Of a stretch of DNA of 21,188 bases, positions 1 through 6,838 are shown one piece after another (position 1 is the first letter of the stretch; each line of letters starts with the position of its first letter). Under the pieces are notes generated by a model, which was not told the origin of the DNA, made no database searches, and saw only the letters and a program-made list of their open reading frames with translations. The stretch lies in the NCBI GenBank assembly GCA_017452945.1, contig JAFTLD010000060.1:1-21188 (forward strand), read 5' to 3'. Source of the DNA: Clostridia bacterium. Lineage in GTDB: Bacteria; Bacillota_A; Clostridia; Oscillospirales; CAG-272. The position numbers and the translations under genes are program-made.

Positions 1-143
1 AAACGGCGTAAAAAAAGTTTCGCCTCTGCGGAGGCGACGAGGGCTTCGCGCCCTCGACCCGCGCGAGCCTTTGAAAAGGCTCGACCCAAACTTTCATCCT
101 GTGGTGATCCGTTTAAGTGGCAGCGGGCGAAAACTTTCAATCT
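1..143 (-). repeat. Dispersed intergenic repeat, copy A
   Basis: The reverse complement of this stretch closely matches 8572-8716. It contains two clear hairpins, GAGGGC-ttcgc-GCCCTC near 38-56 and GAGCC-tttgaaaa-GGCTC near 64-82. It also has two CACAGG/TGAAAG-type sub-repeats, one near 91-104 and a weaker one near 124-143. The repeat may continue left of the window. No gene is visible in 1-205. Repeats of this look are common between genes in Clostridia; I know of no proven function. Confidence 0.75.
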
Positions 144-165
144 GCTTTTCCGTGTGGGCAAAAGG

Positions 166-193
166 AAACCGCAGGCGTTAAAACCTGCGGTTT
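166..193 (-). terminator. Intrinsic terminator after the transketolase genes
   Basis: AAACCGCAGG (166-175) and CCTGCGGTTT (184-193) form a perfect 10-bp stem with an 8-nt loop. Read leftward it sits 13 nt after the stop of the C-terminal transketolase gene and is followed by a CCTTTT tail. The stem also ends in TTTTAT on the plus strand, so it could act in both directions. Confidence 0.75.
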
Positions 194-205
194 TATCATA
201 TTCAA

Positions 206-1156
206 TTACTTCTTGAGTGCAATCGCTTTCTTTGCGTTCTCTGCGATGTTCGCAGGGGTCAGGCCGTACATTTCAAGCAGCGGAGGAACCTTTCCGCTTC
301 TGCCGAATACATCCTGTGTACCAACGCTGAGCACGGGGACGGGGCAACCCTGACAAACCGCCTGTGCAACAGCCGATCCAAGACCGCCGATTACGTTGTG
401 CTCCTCGGCCGTAACGATCGCGCCTGTCTCTGCAGCTGCCTTGCAAATCAGCTCCGCATCCAGCGGCTTGAGCGTGTGGATATTGATCACTCTTGCGTCA
501 ATGCCTTCACAGGCCAGCATCTCTGCTGCCTCAAGCGCCATAGAAACCATATAACCGGTTGCTACGATGGTCACGTCCTTGCCGTCACGCAGCACCACGC
601 CCTTGCCAAGCTCGAACTTGTAGTTTTCCTCATCGTTGACCACGGGCAGAGGGTTTCTGCTGAAGCGGATATAGAACGGGCCGTCGGTCTCGATCGCGCA
701 CTTGACCGCCAGTCTTGCCTCAACGGCATCGGCAGGGTTGATAACCGTCATACCCGGAATGGTGCGCATGAGTGCAAGATCCTCTAAGCACTGGTGGGTT
801 GCACCATCCTCACCGACTGCAAGACCTGCGTGCGTCGCACCGATCTTGACGTTGAGATGGGGATAACCCACAGCATTTCTGACCTGCTCGAATGCTCTTC
901 CTGCCGCAAACATGGCAAACGAAGAAGCGAAAGCAGTCTTGCCCGCAGCTGCAAGTCCTGCAGCTACGCAGACCATGTTGCCTTCTGCAATGCCGCAATC
1001 AAAAAATCTGTCGGGGTAAGCCTTCTTAAAGGTTACGGTTTTGGTCGCTTCCGCAAGGTCTGCGTCCAGAACCACAAAATCATATTGCTCTGCAAATTCC
1101 ACCAGCGCCTTGCCGTATGCATCTCTGGTGGCTACCTTATCACCAATCTTGTACAT
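206..1156 (-). CDS. Transketolase, C-terminal subunit
   Basis: This 316-residue protein is the second half of a split transketolase. It carries the pyrimidine-binding and C-terminal domains. The catalytic-glutamate motif GIAEGNM lies at residues 55-61 (Glu58). The stretch THAGLAVGEDGATHQ at 108-122 and TVINPADAVEA at 137-147 are typical of the family. With its partner it moves two-carbon ketol units between sugar phosphates in the cytosol, in the non-oxidative pentose phosphate pathway, using thiamine diphosphate. A DXS-type enzyme is unlikely because that is normally a single chain. The start is supported by AGGAGG about 8 nt upstream, placed over the end of the preceding gene. The gap to the N-terminal subunit gene is 4 nt, so the two are probably translationally coupled. 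Confidence 0.93.
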   Translation of the reverse strand: MYKIGDKVATRDAYGKALVEFAEQYDFVVLDADLAEATKTVTFKKAYPDRFFDCGIAEGNMVCVAAGLAAAGKTAFASSFAMFAAGRAFEQVRNAVGYPHLNVKIGATHAGLAVGEDGATHQCLEDLALMRTIPGMTVINPADAVEARLAVKCAIETDGPFYIRFSRNPLPVVNDEENYKFELGKGVVLRDGKDVTIVATGYMVSMALEAAEMLACEGIDARVINIHTLKPLDAELICKAAAETGAIVTAEEHNVIGGLGSAVAQAVCQGCPVPVLSVGTQDVFGRSGKVPPLLEMYGLTPANIAENAKKAIALKK

Positions 1157-1160
1157 GCTC

Positions 1161-1991
1161 TCAGTCCTCCTTTGCAGTCAGCTCGGCAACGGCAATTGCG
1201 TACTGCTCATCACTCGGAGCAGAGCCGTGCCACTTGACCTGATTTTCCATAAAGGAAACGCCCTTGCCCTTGGTCGTATTCATCACAATGGCACTCGGTG
1301 CGCCCTTGACAGCCTTGGCCTTTTCCAAAGCCTCCTCGATTTGCTCAAAATCATGACCGTCGATGGTCTGCACGAAAAATCCGAACGCTTCCAGCTTGGA
1401 TTCAAAGGGGGCGGGGCCGATGACCTCGGCAACCGGACCGTCGATCTGCAAGCCGTTGTAGTCGATGATCAGGCACAGATTATCCAGTGCGTAGTGGGCT
1501 GCAAACATGCAAGCCTCCCAGATCTGGCCTTCCTCGCTCTCACCGTCGCCCACAATAGCATAGGTGCGGTAAGCTTTGCCATCGATCTTTGCTGCCAGTG
1601 CCATACCGCAAGCTGCGGAAAAGCCCAGACCAAGAGAGCCTGTGGACATATCCACACCGGGAATGTGCTTCATGTCGGGATGTCCCTGCAGGATCGAATC
1701 GTGCTGGCGCAGCGTGCCCAGCAGTGCTTTATCAAAATATCCGCGCTCGGCAAGTGCTGCATACAGGGCAGGCGCACAGTGTCCCTTGGAAAGCACCAAT
1801 CTGTCGCGGTTCTCATCCTTAGGATTTGCGGGATCAATATTCATGTGGTCAAAATACAGGTATGCCAGCAGGTCGGAAATCGAAAGAGATCCACCGGGGT
1901 GACCTGATTTTGCAGCGTGCGTGCCTTCCAGCACGCCAAGACGAATGGCATTTGCCTTTTCTTTCAGCATTTGCAGCTTTTCCTGATTCAT
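1161..1991 (-). CDS. Transketolase, N-terminal subunit
   Basis: This 276-residue protein is the thiamine-diphosphate-binding half of a split transketolase. SGHPGGSLS lies at residues 29-37 and LSKGHCAPALYAAL at 67-80. The diphosphate/Mg motif runs from GDG at 148-150 to YN at 178-179, and HGSAPSDEQY ends the domain at 255-264. The ATG at 1991 is preferred over an in-frame ATG at 2012 because GGAGGG lies 8 nt before it, while the upstream ATG has no ribosome site. It is the first gene of a two-gene operon with the C-terminal subunit and has a strong promoter just upstream. Together they form the active enzyme, as in other split transketolases of Firmicutes and archaea. Confidence 0.93.
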   Translation of the reverse strand: MNQEKLQMLKEKANAIRLGVLEGTHAAKSGHPGGSLSISDLLAYLYFDHMNIDPANPKDENRDRLVLSKGHCAPALYAALAERGYFDKALLGTLRQHDSILQGHPDMKHIPGVDMSTGSLGLGFSAACGMALAAKIDGKAYRTYAIVGDGESEEGQIWEACMFAAHYALDNLCLIIDYNGLQIDGPVAEVIGPAPFESKLEAFGFFVQTIDGHDFEQIEEALEKAKAVKGAPSAIVMNTTKGKGVSFMENQVKWHGSAPSDEQYAIAVAELTAKED

Positions 1992-2026
1992 GGGAATTTC
2001 CCTCCGTTGCAATGTTTTGTCGCTTT

Positions 2027-2056
2027 ATTATACCATCCGCAAGGGATGCTTGTCAA
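2027..2056 (-). promoter_or_regulatory. Sigma-A promoter for the transketolase operon
   Basis: Read leftward: TTGACA (2056-2051), an 18-bp spacer, TATAAT (2032-2027). Both hexamers match consensus. The spacer holds a small palindrome, CATCC-cttgc-GGATG, whose role is unknown. The start codon lies about 35 nt downstream of the -10 box. Confidence 0.88.
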
Positions 2057-2161
2057 GGCAAAGAACAGGATTTGGAAAAGATATTTATGCGAATATGCAT
2101 CCCACCTTTTGCAGAGGGAGGATAACCTCTCCTGCAAGCAATCTGCTCGGTTCTGCGTGAC

Positions 2162-2190
2162 TTGACATCTTTCCCGGCCTGTGCTATAAT
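2162..2190 (+). promoter_or_regulatory. Sigma-A promoter for the small CPWCG protein gene
   Basis: TTGACA (2162-2167), a 17-bp spacer and TATAAT (2185-2190): a perfect consensus promoter. Transcription should begin near 2197. That makes the ATG at 2199 nearly leaderless and favours the ATG at 2220. The stretch between this and the transketolase promoter (2057-2161) shows only a weak hairpin near 2110-2134. Confidence 0.88.
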
Positions 2191-2219
2191 GAAAGCGCAT
2201 GATGAGAAAGGAGAAATTT

Positions 2220-2498
2220 ATGTTTTGCTGTGACATGATGGAGAGCAACGTGTATTGCGCGGATGACCAAGAAAAAAAGCCGATATTTTATTCAAGACGC
2301 TTTGACGAATACATGCTTCCCGACACCGACAGCAGCGGTATTCTCCTGCGCTTCTGCCCATGGTGCGGCAAGAAATTGCCCGATAGCAAGCGAATGAGAT
2401 GGTTTGAGGAGCTTGATGCGCTCGGCATCGAAATTTCACTGCTTGAAACCGAACAGGTGCCGCCCGAATATCTGAGCGATGCTTGGTGGAAAAAATAA
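2220..2498 (+). CDS. Small CPWCG-motif protein (DUF6980-like)
   Basis: A 92-residue cytosolic protein of unknown function. It begins MFCCDMMESNV and contains a CPWCGKKLP motif near the middle followed by SKRMRWFEELDALGIE. It ends with an acidic stretch and a DAWW motif. An N-terminal Cys pair plus CPWCG suggests one zinc-ribbon-like site. The order CC, CPWCGK.LP, WF..L..LGI, P.EY..DAWW matches my memory of a widespread family of short uncharacterised proteins (DUF6980), but I could not check this. ATG 2220 is chosen because AAGGAG ends 6 nt before it and because the promoter predicts a transcript start near 2197. The gene stands alone, with its own promoter and downstream hairpins. Confidence 0.82.
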   Translation: MFCCDMMESNVYCADDQEKKPIFYSRRFDEYMLPDTDSSGILLRFCPWCGKKLPDSKRMRWFEELDALGIEISLLETEQVPPEYLSDAWWKK

Positions 2499-2589
2499 AA
2501 CAAGAATGCTCGATGGGGTATGTCCCTAAGTTAAGAAACGACGATTTGCCACATCGGGATGCTAAATTAGCGGTAAAAATGAACAAAAG

Positions 2590-2627
2590 GAAAGCAGAAG
2601 TCTTTGATCATCAAGGCTTCTGCTTTC
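2590..2627 (+). terminator. Possible terminator after the small CPWCG gene
   Basis: GAAAGCAGAAG (2590-2600) pairs perfectly with CTTCTGCTTTC (2617-2627), and CTTTGAT/ATCAAGG can extend the stem inward. The 3' side is only weakly T-rich (TGTTGT), so termination strength is uncertain. The next element also offers a GC hairpin followed by six T residues (2684-2711). Confidence 0.5.
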
Positions 2628-2640
2628 TGTTGTATAAGAC

Positions 2641-2824
2641 GTGAAAGAGCGACCGTACGGTGACCTCATCCGGCGCTACGCGCCACCTTCCCCAGCGGGG
2701 AAGGCTTTTTTGGCGCATCCGTTTTGCTCAATTATCCGCTGAGGGGTTAACTTGATGAGCCTTCCCCGCTGGGGAAGGTGGCGCGTAGCGCCGGATGAGG
2801 TGCATCACACGGACGCTCTTTCAC
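2641..2824. repeat. MITE-like palindromic element
   Basis: Two arms of about 65 bp (2641-2705 and 2758-2824) are near-perfect inverted copies separated by about 52 bp. The ends are GTGAAAGAGCG and CGCTCTTTCAC. Each arm contains nested hairpins GGCG-ctac-GCGCC and CCTTCCCC-agc-GGGGAAGG. The left arm's inner hairpin is followed by TTTTTT, so it could terminate rightward transcription. There is no coding potential and no obvious target-site duplication. The CCTCATCCGGCGCTACGCGC core is familiar to me from many Clostridia intergenic regions. Confidence 0.85.
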
Positions 2825-2990
2825 ATCTTTTGTTTACGAAAACAGCAGGGGTTTGCTCATACTTGAACAAATTCCTGTTGTTCTTTCGCTAATTTATGTT
2901 TACGTTTGTGCGCCCGTAAGAGAGCCTCTCCAAGGAAATTGCAAACACATCCGTAACAATATCGCAGACTCTTTGTTCACAATATCTATC

Positions 2991-3019
2991 TTGACAAAGA
3001 TATATAAATATAATAAAAT
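2991..3019 (+). promoter_or_regulatory. Probable promoter of the RNHCP-hydrolase-ruvX cluster
   Basis: TTGACA (2991-2996), a 17-bp spacer and TAAAAT (3014-3019). A TATAAT at 3009-3014 is too close to this -35 box to be used with it. The surroundings are strongly AT-rich. The predicted leader of about 70 nt would contain the palindromic repeat at 3045-3069. Confidence 0.65.
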
Positions 3020-3044
3020 AATATTATACGAGCATATGACCGTC

Positions 3045-3069
3045 GGGCGATTCTTGAATCGCCCCTACG
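3045..3069. repeat. Short palindromic repeat in the leader
   Basis: GGGCGATTC-tt-GAATCGCCC is a perfect 9-bp inverted repeat followed by CTACG. This GGGCGATTC...GAATCGCCCCTACG form resembles a short dispersed palindrome seen in many Clostridia genomes. It lies between the promoter and the ribosome site, so it would form a hairpin in the mRNA leader about 17 nt before AGGAGG. Confidence 0.6.
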
Positions 3070-3096
3070 AACAACGTTGATTCACAGGAGGCTGCC

Positions 3097-3423
3097 ATGG
3101 AGCAAAAGCGATTTACCAAAAACGACGACGGCTTTATCTGCGCGCATTGTGGGCGCGAGGTGCAGCCGCTGGGCTATACCTCACGCAACCATTGCCCCTT
3201 TTGTCTGTGGTCGATGCATCTCGATGTTTTTCCGGGTGACCGCGCAAGCGAATGCGGGGGACAGATGGAGCCTGTGCGCGTAGAGCCCGATCCCAAAAAG
3301 GGCTACGTGATCGTCCACCGCTGCACAAAATGCGGGGAATTGCATCGCAACAAGGCCGCACACGAGGCTAAGGTACAGCCCGATAATCTGAAATTACTCA
3401 TCTCGCTGACTGCGGGAAGATAA
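3097..3423 (+). CDS. RNHCP-domain zinc-ribbon protein
   Basis: A 108-residue cytosolic protein whose function is not established. The family signature RNHCPFCLWSMHLD lies at residues 30-43. Cysteine pairs at 15/18 (CAHC), 33/36 (CPFC) and 76/79 (CTKC), plus Cys53, suggest two zinc-ribbon sites. The RNHCP family is named for this motif; its cellular role is unknown to me. The ATG at 3097 follows AGGAGG by 5-6 nt. It is the first gene of a close-packed cluster: the hydrolase starts 14 nt after its stop. Length fits the family. Confidence 0.9.
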   Translation: MEQKRFTKNDDGFICAHCGREVQPLGYTSRNHCPFCLWSMHLDVFPGDRASECGGQMEPVRVEPDPKKGYVIVHRCTKCGELHRNKAAHEAKVQPDNLKLLISLTAGR

Positions 3424-3437
3424 GAAAGGAGCTTGCT

Positions 3438-4370
3438 ATGACGTACACTGCAAATGCCTTTACCCTGCCCTCTTCGGACGGTGTTCATACGCTTGCCGCA
3501 TGGTGCTGGACGCCTGACAATCCAATCGGCGTCATTCAGCTCTCGCATGGCATGTGCGAATACGTACTGCGCTATGAAAAATTTGCTGAGCGCATGTGTG
3601 ACGCAGGCTTTGCCGTTGTGGGTCACGACCACCTCGGTCACGGCCACACCGCACGCTCCTCTGATGAGCTTGGCTACATTACCGACGCCAAAAATCCTGC
3701 GCTTTGCATGGTCAAGGACGTTTATGGCGTGAATCAATGGATCAAAAAGACCTTTCCCGACCTGCCCGTGATCCTTTACGGACACAGTATGGGCTCTTTT
3801 GTGGCACGCTGGGCGCTGACCGAATACAAGAATGCGTGGAATGCAGCAGTCATTTCGGGCACGGCAGGCCCCGAAGCCCCCACGGGTGCGGGCAAGCTGC
3901 TCTGCCGCGTGTTGGGACTGTTTGGCAAGCATAACCGCTCCAATCTGCTCTATACCATTGCTTTTGGCTCTTACGACAAGCCGTTTGCCGCCGAGGGCAT
4001 CAAGAATGCTTGGCTGACCCGCGACCGCGCGGTCATTGAAAAATACAATGCAGATCCCTTCTGCTCCTACCGCTTTACCGTCAACGGCTATTTAACGCTC
4101 TTTACGCTGCTTGGCTACGTTTCTGCCAAGGACTGGGCAAAGAAGATGCCGCTCGAGCTCCCTATGCTGATCGTATCGGGTGAGAACGATCCCGTGGGCA
4201 ACTTTGGCAAGGGCGTGCGCCACGTAGAGGCGCGGCTGCGTGAGGCGGGAGCAAGCGAGCTTTCCTCCATGTACTTTGAGGACATGAGGCACGAGCCGCA
4301 CAACGAAACCGAAAACGACAACTTCTACGAGGGCGTGACCAACGTCATGCGCCGTATGATAAAGAGGTAA
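3438..4370 (+). CDS. Alpha/beta hydrolase, S33 / monoacylglycerol-lipase type
   Basis: A 310-residue serine hydrolase of the 'serine aminopeptidase S33' / lysophospholipase class. The nucleophile elbow GHSMGS is at residues 115-120 (Ser117). The likely acid is Asp251 in SGENDP and the likely base His285 in MRHE. The oxyanion HG is at 37-38 and the family motif VVGHDHLGHG at 60-69. There is no signal peptide, so it should act in the cytosol, probably on a lipid ester such as a monoacylglycerol or lysophospholipid. The exact substrate cannot be read from sequence. GGAG precedes the ATG with good spacing. It lies 3 nt upstream of ruvX. Confidence 0.88.
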   Translation: MTYTANAFTLPSSDGVHTLAAWCWTPDNPIGVIQLSHGMCEYVLRYEKFAERMCDAGFAVVGHDHLGHGHTARSSDELGYITDAKNPALCMVKDVYGVNQWIKKTFPDLPVILYGHSMGSFVARWALTEYKNAWNAAVISGTAGPEAPTGAGKLLCRVLGLFGKHNRSNLLYTIAFGSYDKPFAAEGIKNAWLTRDRAVIEKYNADPFCSYRFTVNGYLTLFTLLGYVSAKDWAKKMPLELPMLIVSGENDPVGNFGKGVRHVEARLREAGASELSSMYFEDMRHEPHNETENDNFYEGVTNVMRRMIKR

Positions 4371-4373
4371 GCT

Positions 4374-4826
4374 ATGCAGACACTCAAGCAAACCAAGGGA
4401 AAGCTGCTTGGCGTGGACTTTGGCGACAAGCGCACCGGCATTGCGGTATCCGACAGCATGCGCACCATGGCTTCGGGACGTCAGACCATATCCGTGGGCG
4501 GCATGGAAAAAACCGCAGAGCGCACAGCCGAGATCGCATGTGAGCTTGGCGTGGTTGGCGTTGTGGTTGGCGTACCCGTCAACATGGACGGCTCGTTCGG
4601 TCCCCGCGCACAGCACGCGCAAAAATTTGCGGGCATTCTGCAGTACAAGCTGGGGGACGGTATTCACGTGGCAATGTTGGACGAGCGCATGACCACCATG
4701 GCTGCCTCCCGCTACTTAAACGAAACAGACACGCGCGGTCAAAAAAGAAAGCAAGTGATCGACACGCTTTCGGCAGAGATCATTCTGCAAAACGCGCTTG
4801 ACAAGCTCAAATATATGCAAATATAA
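4374..4826 (+). CDS. ruvX: Holliday junction resolvase-like RuvX (YqgF)
   Basis: A 150-residue RNase H-fold nuclease of the YqgF/RuvX family. The opening GVDFGDKRTGIAVSD (13-27) supplies Asp15. VVGVPVNMDGS (64-74), DERMTT (103-108, Glu104) and Asp130 in QVIDTLSA complete the expected acidic site. Family roles include pre-16S rRNA 5' end processing and Holliday-junction-like nuclease activity; which one dominates here is unknown. The ATG is 3 nt after the hydrolase stop, with GAGG inside the hydrolase end. In many Firmicutes ruvX sits next to small conserved genes, and here it precedes a membrane-anchored protein. Confidence 0.93.
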   Translation: MQTLKQTKGKLLGVDFGDKRTGIAVSDSMRTMASGRQTISVGGMEKTAERTAEIACELGVVGVVVGVPVNMDGSFGPRAQHAQKFAGILQYKLGDGIHVAMLDERMTTMAASRYLNETDTRGQKRKQVIDTLSAEIILQNALDKLKYMQI

Positions 4827-4843
4827 GTAAGGAAGTATAAAAA

Positions 4844-5602
4844 ATGGCAAAATCCACAACATCCCGTATGATTGGTTGGGCGATCCGTCTTTTGGTCGGT
4901 GCCATGATCTTTTCGGTTGTGGGCGTACTGCTTTGGCGCATTGTGTCTTCGGGTGACCCTGCATCCATGACCACCCTGCAGCCCAACGACAAGATCTGTG
5001 CTGCTTATCAGCAAGAGGGTGAACAACTGCAGATCCTGCATCAACAGCACGATACCATCATTCGCGAGGGACCTTCCAAGGGGTATTTCTCGGTCACGCA
5101 AAGCGAGTTTATTCCCGCAGCAAATCAGCTGCAGATCACCTTCCGCTACAACAACAGCACGCTCAAATACGTGGCTGAGGACTATGGAAAAGAAAAGCCC
5201 CTTGAGCGCGGCAAGGATTGGTTTGACGTTACGGTCACCGTGGCTTACGATCTGACCCCCAGCAACACGGCAGACAACGCTTTGAATGATCCCGAAAGCG
5301 TCAGATTTGAGCGTTTTCAACCCACTGCATGCGTCAAGGACACCAAAAATCTTTATAACTATGAGAGATTGACCTTTGACGGCGTTGACATTTGCGACGG
5401 CTTTGACGAGCAAGGAAATCCCATTATGAAAGCCGACGTGCTGGCCGTTTACGTGGATATCTACTTCAACGAGGATATTGATTACGATGCGGAACCGCTT
5501 GGTACGCTGTTGATCTACCTGTACGGCAACGAGCGCAAGGTGCTGTGCAACACACCCGATCAAAAGGATATCGCAGCACTTGAAGCTTACGCGCAAAAAT
5601 AA
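4844..5602 (+). CDS. Membrane-anchored protein of unknown function
   Basis: A 252-residue protein that I do not recognise. A basic N-terminus (MAKSTTSR) is followed by one hydrophobic helix at about residues 9-33, with no signal-peptidase or lipobox motif. The remaining 220 residues should lie outside the membrane. They look beta-rich, with alternating patterns such as QLQITFRYNNSTLKYV and WFDVTVTVAYDL, many acidic residues and two cysteines far apart. The start at 4844 has AAGGAAG about 9 nt upstream. It is 17 nt after ruvX and probably co-transcribed. An inverted repeat covers its stop codon (5601-5621). Confidence 0.85.
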   Translation: MAKSTTSRMIGWAIRLLVGAMIFSVVGVLLWRIVSSGDPASMTTLQPNDKICAAYQQEGEQLQILHQQHDTIIREGPSKGYFSVTQSEFIPAANQLQITFRYNNSTLKYVAEDYGKEKPLERGKDWFDVTVTVAYDLTPSNTADNALNDPESVRFERFQPTACVKDTKNLYNYERLTFDGVDICDGFDEQGNPIMKADVLAVYVDIYFNEDIDYDAEPLGTLLIYLYGNERKVLCNTPDQKDIAALEAYAQK

Positions 5603-5621
5603 TTTGCAAGTTTTGCAAATT
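5601..5621. other. Perfect 9-bp inverted repeat before the dap promoter
   Basis: AATTTGCAA (5601-5609) and TTGCAAATT (5613-5621) are perfect inverted copies with a 3-nt centre. The repeat overlaps the stop of the preceding gene and ends 3 nt before the -35 box of the dap promoter. It lacks a T tract. It may be a weak terminator or an operator. Confidence 0.55.
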
Positions 5622-5624
5622 CTA

Positions 5625-5653
5625 TTGACAAGGACACAATAATCATTTATAAT
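5625..5653 (+). promoter_or_regulatory. Sigma-A promoter of the dapA-dapB-ddh operon
   Basis: TTGACA (5625-5630), a 17-bp spacer and TATAAT (5648-5653), all consensus. The transcript should begin near 5660, immediately before the lysine riboswitch. Confidence 0.93.
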
Positions 5654-5661
5654 TTTCACAT

Positions 5662-5832
5662 AAGAGTCGAGGTGCATTGTACAAATAGTAACTTGCCGCA
5701 AAAGGCCGCACAGCCGTTGGCAGGCGAAAGGGGTACGGTGCCGAAGCCTTCCGCACGTGCAGCGGATTTGGTTGGGCGAACGGACTAAGTGCCGTTCGAC
5801 TGTCGCGGATTTCTCGCGGGGTGCTTCTCTTT
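5662..5832 (+). promoter_or_regulatory. Lysine riboswitch (L box)
   Basis: The conserved pieces of the lysine aptamer appear in order: GAGGTGC (5669-5675), AATAGTAA (5684-5691), GCCGAAG (5740-5746), TTGGGC (5772-5777) and CGACTGTC (5798-5805). The 3' end GTGCTTCTCTT can close helix P1 with AAGAG near 5662. It lies between a consensus promoter and a strong terminator, upstream of dapA. Lysine binding is expected to favour termination and turn off dapA-dapB-ddh. CTCTT on the 3' side of P1 could alternatively pair with AAGAG copies near 5860-5875 as part of an antiterminator; that pairing is inferred. Confidence 0.93.
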
Positions 5833-5870
5833 GGCATAAAAATCATCCGACAGGGTCGGAAGAGATATGC

Positions 5871-5908
5871 AAGAGTGTTTCCCCATGCGGGAAACACTCT
5901 TACTTTTT
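5871..5908 (+). terminator. Riboswitch-controlled intrinsic terminator
   Basis: AAGAGTGTTTCCC (5871-5883) and GGGAAACACTCTT (5889-5901) make a perfect 13-bp stem with a 5-nt loop, followed by a T5 run at 5904-5908. It lies about 37 nt before the dapA start and about 40 nt after the lysine aptamer, as expected for the expression platform. Confidence 0.93.
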
Positions 5909-5944
5909 GGTTAAAAATTTTGTGATATAAAGGAAGATTTTGTT

Positions 5945-6838
5945 ATGACACACACACCGATTTTCAAGGGCATTGCCACCGCGCTGATCACCCCCATGCA
6001 CGCAGACGGGAGCGTGGATTACGAGGCTTTCGGCCGCTTGATCGATTGGCAGATCGAATGCGGCATTGACGCGCTGGTCATTGCAGGTACGACAGGTGAG
6101 GGCTCTACCTTAACCGACGAGGAGCACCGCGAGGTCATCCGCTATTCCGTAGAGCGTGCGGCACACCGCGTCCCCATCATTGCAGGCACGGGCAGCAACG
6201 ATACAGCCTATGCATGCGACCTGACCAGATTCTCCGCAGAGGTAGGCGCAGACGCCATGCTGGTGGTCACCCCCTACTACAACAAAGCAACGCAAAACGG
6301 CCTTGTCAAGATGTTCAACGCCATCGCAGACGCATCGGACAAGCCCATCATTGCATACAACGTCCCCTCCCGCACCGGCTGTGCCATTGCACCAGCAACC
6401 TACGCAAAGCTTGCCGAGAACCCCAAGATCACGGCCATCAAGGAAGCCAACGGTGACATCGGTGCCATCGTGGAAACCGCTGCGTTGGTTGGCGACAAAA
6501 TGGACATTTACTCCGGTAACGACGACCAGATCGTCCCCGTGCTGGCCATGGGCGGTATGGGCTGCATTTCGGTGCTCTCAAACGTTCTGCCCCGCGAGAC
6601 CAAGCAGATCTGTGAGCTGTTCTGGCAGGGCGACGTCAAGGGTGCAGCTGCACTGCAATGCAAGCTGCTGCCCCTGATCAAGGCGCTGTTTTCTGAGGTC
6701 AACCCCATTCCCGTCAAGGCTGCTATGGCAAAGATGGGCTTCTGCTCCCCTGCCATCCGCCTGCCCCTGACCGAAATGGAAGAAGCACATGCCGAGGTGC
6801 TTTATGCGCGCATGAGAGAGGCGGGAATTGACGTATGA
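5945..6838 (+). CDS. dapA: 4-hydroxy-tetrahydrodipicolinate synthase
   Basis: A 297-residue TIM-barrel enzyme that condenses pyruvate with aspartate semialdehyde, the first committed step to diaminopimelate and lysine. The Schiff-base lysine is Lys166 in AIKEANG. GTTGEGSTLT (48-57) holds the substrate-binding Thr pair. VVTPYYNK (107-114) and Tyr138 in YNVPSRTG complete the active site. Length is normal for the family. AAGGAAG precedes the ATG, with somewhat long spacing. It is the first gene after the lysine riboswitch, and its stop overlaps the dapB start (ATGA), which predicts coupled translation. Confidence 0.97.
   Translation: MTHTPIFKGIATALITPMHADGSVDYEAFGRLIDWQIECGIDALVIAGTTGEGSTLTDEEHREVIRYSVERAAHRVPIIAGTGSNDTAYACDLTRFSAEVGADAMLVVTPYYNKATQNGLVKMFNAIADASDKPIIAYNVPSRTGCAIAPATYAKLAENPKITAIKEANGDIGAIVETAALVGDKMDIYSGNDDQIVPVLAMGGMGCISVLSNVLPRETKQICELFWQGDVKGAAALQCKLLPLIKALFSEVNPIPVKAAMAKMGFCSPAIRLPLTEMEEAHAEVLYARMREAGIDV

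Larger units (their letters stand above)
2499..3096. other. 598-bp gene-free interval
   Basis: It holds, in order: an unremarkable stretch (2499-2589), a hairpin (2590-2627), a 184-bp palindromic element (2641-2824), AT-rich sequence (2825-2990), a promoter (2991-3019) and a short palindromic repeat (3045-3069). A 75-codon open frame at 2853-3080 has no ribosome site and reads through the promoter and repeat, so I do not call it a gene. Confidence 0.7.

Noticed and set aside
1992..2012. Upstream in-frame ATG for the N-terminal transketolase gene
   Set aside because: Its use would place GGAGGG inside the coding sequence; the ATG at 1991 has that site at correct spacing.
2853..3080. 75-codon plus-strand frame before the RNHCP gene
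   Set aside because: No ribosome site; it crosses the promoter and the palindromic repeat, and its translation matches no family I know.
4739..5701. 320-codon minus-strand frame
   Set aside because: It is antisense to the end of ruvX and the membrane-anchored protein gene and runs across the dap promoter.
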